NCBI RefSeq assembly: GCF_047495495.1
Contig: NZ_CP179930.1
Span: forward strand, 992,001-1,056,000
From: Zymobacter sp047495495
GTDB taxonomy: Bacteria > Pseudomonadota > Gammaproteobacteria > Pseudomonadales > Halomonadaceae
Direction: 5' to 3'
Length of the DNA stretch: 64,000 nucleotides
Positions 60,738-64,000 of this stretch are shown here, one piece after another. Made by a program: the position numbers and the translations under genes. Each line of letters starts with the position of its first letter. The stretch's first letter is position 1. The notes under the pieces are model-generated. The model saw only the letters and a list, made by a program, of their open reading frames with translations, made no database searches and was not told where the DNA came from.

Positions 60738-62897
60738 ATGAAACCATTGAAGATCGCTGCTAACGCTGCTGTGGCGTGTCGCTTGGTGACAGATCGACCG
60801 ATAGTGGCTTTGAGTCAGACTGATTTTACTGATGTTGGTGCTGTGATCCTATCGTGCCAAGAGATTCGTACTGGAATGCTGGGTGTGCTGCTTCGCACAG
60901 GGTTTGAGATACCGGCATTCGTGGTTTGTGATGGACAAGCTAAAGACGTGTTACCGGATGGCTGCACTTGGTTATCTCTTGAAGATCCAAGCCATAGTCA
61001 ACAAATTGAGTTGGCTATACAAGCGTATTATAAGCGGCTGTTGCCTCCGTTTTTCGATACGCTCAGTCACTATGTCAGTATGGGTAATGCATCGTTTGCC
61101 TGTCCGGGGCACCAAGGCGGACACTTCTTTCTACGCCACCCTGCTGGGCGACAGTTTCATGATTTTTACGGTGAGCATCTGTTTCGCTCCGATATTTGCA
61201 ATGCTGACGTTCAGCTGGGTGATCTGCTAATTCATGAAGGTGCAGCATTAGCGGCGCAGAAATATGCGGCGAAGGTTTTCAATGCTGATCAGACTTTTTT
61301 TGTCCTCAATGGCACATCTGCTGCTAATAAAGTGGTGACTAATGCGCTATTGGCCCCCAATGATCTGGTGCTATTCGATCGCAACAATCACAAGTCTGTT
61401 CATCATGGGGCCTTGATACAGGCGGGGGCAACTCCCATCTATCTGGAAACAGAGCGTAATTCTTACGGCTTTATTGGCGGTATCAATGATCAAGCGCTTA
61501 ATGAAGCAAATATCCGAGAAAAGATTCGATGCGTAGCGCCAGAGCGAGCGGAGGACGTGCGACCCTTTCGACTTGCCGTAATTCAGTTGGCAACCTATGA
61601 CGGGACGCTTTATAACGCGCGGCAGGTTGTTCAGCGTATTGGGCATTTGTGCGATTACATCTTGTTTGATTCTGCTTGGGCAGGATATGAGCAGTTCATT
61701 GACATCCTTTCCCAGTGTTCGCCGCTTTTGTTGACGCTCACGCCAGATGATCCAGGTATTATCGTTACACAGTCAGTGCACAAACAGTTAGCAGGATTTT
61801 CACAGGCATCACAGATACATAAAAAGGATGCTCACTTGAAAGGGCAAGCACGCTATTGCAATCATCGCCGGTTCAATAATGCGTTTATGCTGCATGCCTC
61901 AACTAGCCCGTTCTATCCAATATTTGCCGCTCTAGAAGTTAATGCTCGCATACACGAAGGCGCTTGTGGGCGTAGGTTGTGGTATGAGTGCATGATGTTG
62001 GGGATTGATGCGCGAAAAGCGTTGCGGGCACGCTGCGCGCAGATTCGACCTTTCATCCCAGACATGATTGATGGGCGTCCATGGGAGGATTATCCGACCG
62101 AACAGATTGCGCAGGATGAGCGTTTTTTCGCATGCGTTGCGGGTGCGCAGTGGCATGCGTTTGAAGGGTATGCCAATGGGCAGTATCTTATCGACCCTTG
62201 CAAGTTGCTGTTGACAACCCCTGGAGTCGACGCGGTAACAGGCCATTATACTGAGTTTGGCGTGCCTGCAACCCTGTTGGCACACTATCTGCGTTCTCAT
62301 GGCATTATTCCGGAAAAGACTGATCTGTATTCGATCCTCTTTTTGCTAACACCTGCCGAAAATGAAGACAAGATACACCGCTTGATTGATGCCTTGGTGG
62401 CGTTTGAAGAGCATCTGGCAGCGGATTCGCCGCTATGCGAAGTACTACCTCATCTCTGTGATAACTACCGCGAACGCTATCGCGGCTATACGCTGCGTCA
62501 GCTGTGTCAGGAAATGCACGATATCAATGTGCGCTATGACATGAAGGCGTTACAGAAGTCGATGTTCCAGGCTGAGTCACTACCCGATATAGCGGTGCTG
62601 CCACAGTTGGCCAACCAAGCATTGATACGAGGTAATGTTGAATTGTTGCCGTTGGCCGAGATAAAAGGCCGAGTGGCCGCAGAAGGGGCATTGCCTTATC
62701 CGCCGGGCATTCTGTGTGTCGTGCCCGGTGAGGTATGGAGCAACGTTGCATGGGTTTACTTCATGGCCTTGGAAGAAATGGTTAAAAGCTTACCGGGGCT
62801 TACGCCAGAGTTGCAGGGTGTAAAGGTCAAGCCGGGTATTACAGATGCCTCGTCTTGTCTGATGGCCTATGTGGTATGCGACCCATCGCAGGTATAG
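60738..62897 (+). CDS. speF: Ornithine decarboxylase (SpeC/SpeF type)
   Basis: PLP-dependent decarboxylase making putrescine, 719 aa, the size of E. coli SpeC/SpeF. An N-terminal wing domain (about residues 1-110) precedes the core. FACPGHQGGHFFLRHPAG near 115, FVLNGTSAANKVVTNALL near 190, the PLP lysine Lys349 in TQSVHKQLAGFSQASQIHKKD, and FEGYANGQYLIDPCKLLLTTPG near 475 agree closely with the enzyme. KTDLYSILFLLTPAE and EGALPYPPG lie in the C-terminal domain. No potE-type antiporter follows. The gene and its upstream DNA are AT-richer than the neighbourhood, which hints at transfer. Choosing between SpeF and SpeC needs a tree; the symbol is tentative. Confidence 0.9.
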   Translation: MKPLKIAANAAVACRLVTDRPIVALSQTDFTDVGAVILSCQEIRTGMLGVLLRTGFEIPAFVVCDGQAKDVLPDGCTWLSLEDPSHSQQIELAIQAYYKRLLPPFFDTLSHYVSMGNASFACPGHQGGHFFLRHPAGRQFHDFYGEHLFRSDICNADVQLGDLLIHEGAALAAQKYAAKVFNADQTFFVLNGTSAANKVVTNALLAPNDLVLFDRNNHKSVHHGALIQAGATPIYLETERNSYGFIGGINDQALNEANIREKIRCVAPERAEDVRPFRLAVIQLATYDGTLYNARQVVQRIGHLCDYILFDSAWAGYEQFIDILSQCSPLLLTLTPDDPGIIVTQSVHKQLAGFSQASQIHKKDAHLKGQARYCNHRRFNNAFMLHASTSPFYPIFAALEVNARIHEGACGRRLWYECMMLGIDARKALRARCAQIRPFIPDMIDGRPWEDYPTEQIAQDERFFACVAGAQWHAFEGYANGQYLIDPCKLLLTTPGVDAVTGHYTEFGVPATLLAHYLRSHGIIPEKTDLYSILFLLTPAENEDKIHRLIDALVAFEEHLAADSPLCEVLPHLCDNYRERYRGYTLRQLCQEMHDINVRYDMKALQKSMFQAESLPDIAVLPQLANQALIRGNVELLPLAEIKGRVAAEGALPYPPGILCVVPGEVWSNVAWVYFMALEEMVKSLPGLTPELQGVKVKPGITDASSCLMAYVVCDPSQV

Positions 62898-63199
62898 GGT
62901 TCATTGTTCTGAGTGCTGCAGCGCATGATGCCTAGCATGGTATTGGGCGTCGTGCGCTGTGTAATTACCTATATTTGTGGATAAGCGCGGGGGCGTGGTC
63001 GGTCTAGAGTCGCGAAGGCTCCCTGCAAATGGACGCCTTACCGTTCAGTAATCGGTTTTTAGCATTTGTAAGAAGGCTCGGATGCTGACCATTTCAATGA
63101 ATTGATAACAAAAAGGCTTGCAATTTAAGGTCAGTTGCGTAGAATGCGCAGCGTTCACGGCGAGACGCCAAGTAGTTAGGCGCTTCACTTGAACTGTGT
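62898..63199. other. Region before the tRNA-Val pair
   Basis: About 300 bp without a gene, ending in the tRNA promoter. I see no clear terminator for the decarboxylase. Confidence 0.5.
63118..63145 (+). promoter_or_regulatory. Promoter of the tRNA-Val pair
   Basis: TTGCAA, 16 bp spacer, TAGAAT, followed by GCGCAGCGT as at the tRNA-Ala promoter. Confidence 0.7.
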
Positions 63200-63276
63200 A
63201 GGACCGTAGCTCAGTTGGTTAGAGCGCCACGTTGACATCGTGGAGGTCAGCGGTTCGAATCCGCTCGGTCCTACCA
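63200..63276 (+). tRNA. tRNA-Val (anticodon GAC), copy 1
   Basis: 77 nt with CCA encoded. Acceptor arms AGGACCG and CGGTCCT pair; anticodon loop TTGACAT; T-loop GTTCGAATC. Identical to copy 2. Confidence 0.97.
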
Positions 63277-63360
63277 ATCTTAGACATATCATGCGTTGAT
63301 ATGTATCAAGAGCGTCGCAGCGGTTTTCGTCGTGTTATGGCGAACTGTCGATCTCTTTGC

Positions 63361-63437
63361 AGGACCGTAGCTCAGTTGGTTAGAGCGCCACGTTGACATC
63401 GTGGAGGTCAGCGGTTCGAATCCGCTCGGTCCTACCA
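63361..63437 (+). tRNA. tRNA-Val (anticodon GAC), copy 2
   Basis: Same 77 nt sequence as copy 1, 84 bp downstream, likely on the same transcript; a terminator follows. Confidence 0.97.
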
Positions 63438-63443
63438 GTTGCC

Positions 63444-63476
63444 AAACCCCGCTGAGACGATCGGCGGGGTTTTTTG
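63444..63476 (+). terminator. tRNA-Val terminator
   Basis: AACCCCGC and GCGGGGTT arms around an 11 nt loop, then TTTT, 7 bp after the second tRNA. Confidence 0.87.
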
Positions 63477-63935
63477 CGTGCGCGTTGCCCAAGCAGTCCG
63501 TGTATATGGCCGCAAATAAAGCCCTTTATCAAGCCATGGTGTGCGTCGATAACAGTGGTGGTATCACTGTCACGATTCCGCGCGTTGCCATGTCTGCGGT
63601 AGCGTTCTCTATCACTGAAGCCTTGTGGTGTGTAGACCCTATGCGCCATGAGCGCTATCGTTGATAGCTGCATTGTCGTGCTGGTCGTTTCGTTGACCTG
63701 CGTGGTGGTTCGGAAACTCGCGGGTAGGGCATGCCTCTGTGCGTGCCTTGCGTTTGCCTAGTCGGCAGCGCTATACGGGGCGGCTTCTGCATCGCGGTCT
63801 TCGGTGCGGGCATGTCAATGGTAAAGCTTCCCATTGGACGTGATCGGTGATGCGTAAAGCAGTGCAGCGCCGAGGTAGTGCCTGACGGCCTACGCTCGAT
63901 ACACTCCCTGAATTTCAAGTGCGAACGGCAGCCTT
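63477..63935. other. Gene-free region after the tRNA-Val pair
   Basis: About 460 bp. Overlapping frames of 87-97 codons occur on both strands but have no ribosome site or recognisable motif. Confidence 0.45.
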
Positions 63936-64000
63936 ATGACTTCGACATTGGCGGATACGTCTTCCCAGCAGAACGGCACCAGCGTTTATGGTGACTACAT
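63936..64000 (+). CDS. Possible start of an unidentified gene, cut by the window end
   Basis: An ATG at 63936 opens a frame that runs off the window after 21 codons (MTSTLADTSSQQNG...). The ribosome site is weak (GGCAG). Too short to identify. Confidence 0.25.
   Translation, partial: MTSTLADTSSQQNGTSVYGDY

Overview
The window reads as ordinary chromosome of a gammaproteobacterium. The gyrA-serC-pheA-tyrA-aroA-cmk-rpsA block, the pilA/pilBCD locus, metG-rnfB-nth next to apbC-dcd, and the rnt/grxD/argG grouping all resemble the Pseudomonas/Halomonas line. The moderate base composition (by eye in the mid-50s % G+C) and tight packing make a low-GC Halomonadaceae member such as a Zymobacter- or Carnimonas-like organism my best guess. 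That placement is inference from gene content, not from a search.

Layout. 1-3.8 kb: type IV pilus genes pilD (cut by the window edge), pilC and pilB on the minus strand, with a divergent major-pilin-like gene. 3.8-9.1 kb: a cation efflux protein, the TrkH potassium channel, an acyltransferase and RdgC. 9.4-19.3 kb: gyrA and the aromatic/serine supraoperon ending in rpsA, followed by a 489 bp heptanucleotide repeat array. 20.3-29.3 kb: BrnQ, a TetR regulator, TrmJ, GroES/GroEL with FxsA, a ComEA-like HhH protein, pyrF, and lapB-lapA-ihfB. 29.4-33.9 kb: a YgfX-like protein, a FUSC-family transporter, an LD-carboxypeptidase, pgsA and tRNA-Gly. 34.2-41.9 kb: an iron-uptake block with an oxidoreductase, a YddA-like ABC transporter, a siderophore receptor and TonB-ExbB-ExbD, with two Fur-box-like sites. 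42.1-50.9 kb: tRNA-Cys, tRNA-Leu, an octanucleotide array, MntP, a secreted protein of unknown role, UvrC, tRNA-Ala, a short GGGGTAA-type array, GrxD, RNase T, ArgG and a HlyU-family protein. 51-56.7 kb: nth, rnfB and metG facing apbC and dcd. 57-64 kb: a phytase-like secreted protein, a PurN homologue with a changed catalytic residue, Hda, a decayed yjbQ, an ornithine decarboxylase in AT-richer surroundings, and two identical tRNA-Val genes.

How it fits together. Most genes are housekeeping: aromatic amino acid and serine synthesis, translation, chaperones, LPS/phospholipid synthesis, DNA repair and replication control. The accessory part is iron acquisition, where the outer-membrane receptor and its energy module lie in line and probably answer to Fur. 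In enteric bacteria uvrC-pgsA-glyW-cysT-leuZ is one cluster. Here its pieces lie at 33, 42 and 45 kb, with the iron genes sitting between tRNA-Gly and tRNA-Cys. I see no CRISPR array, prophage, insertion sequence or obvious defence system. The least explained structures are three short-unit tandem arrays, each just downstream of a heavily expressed RNA or ribosomal gene and each with its regular G-runs on the same (minus) strand. I do not see a clear new multi-gene system.
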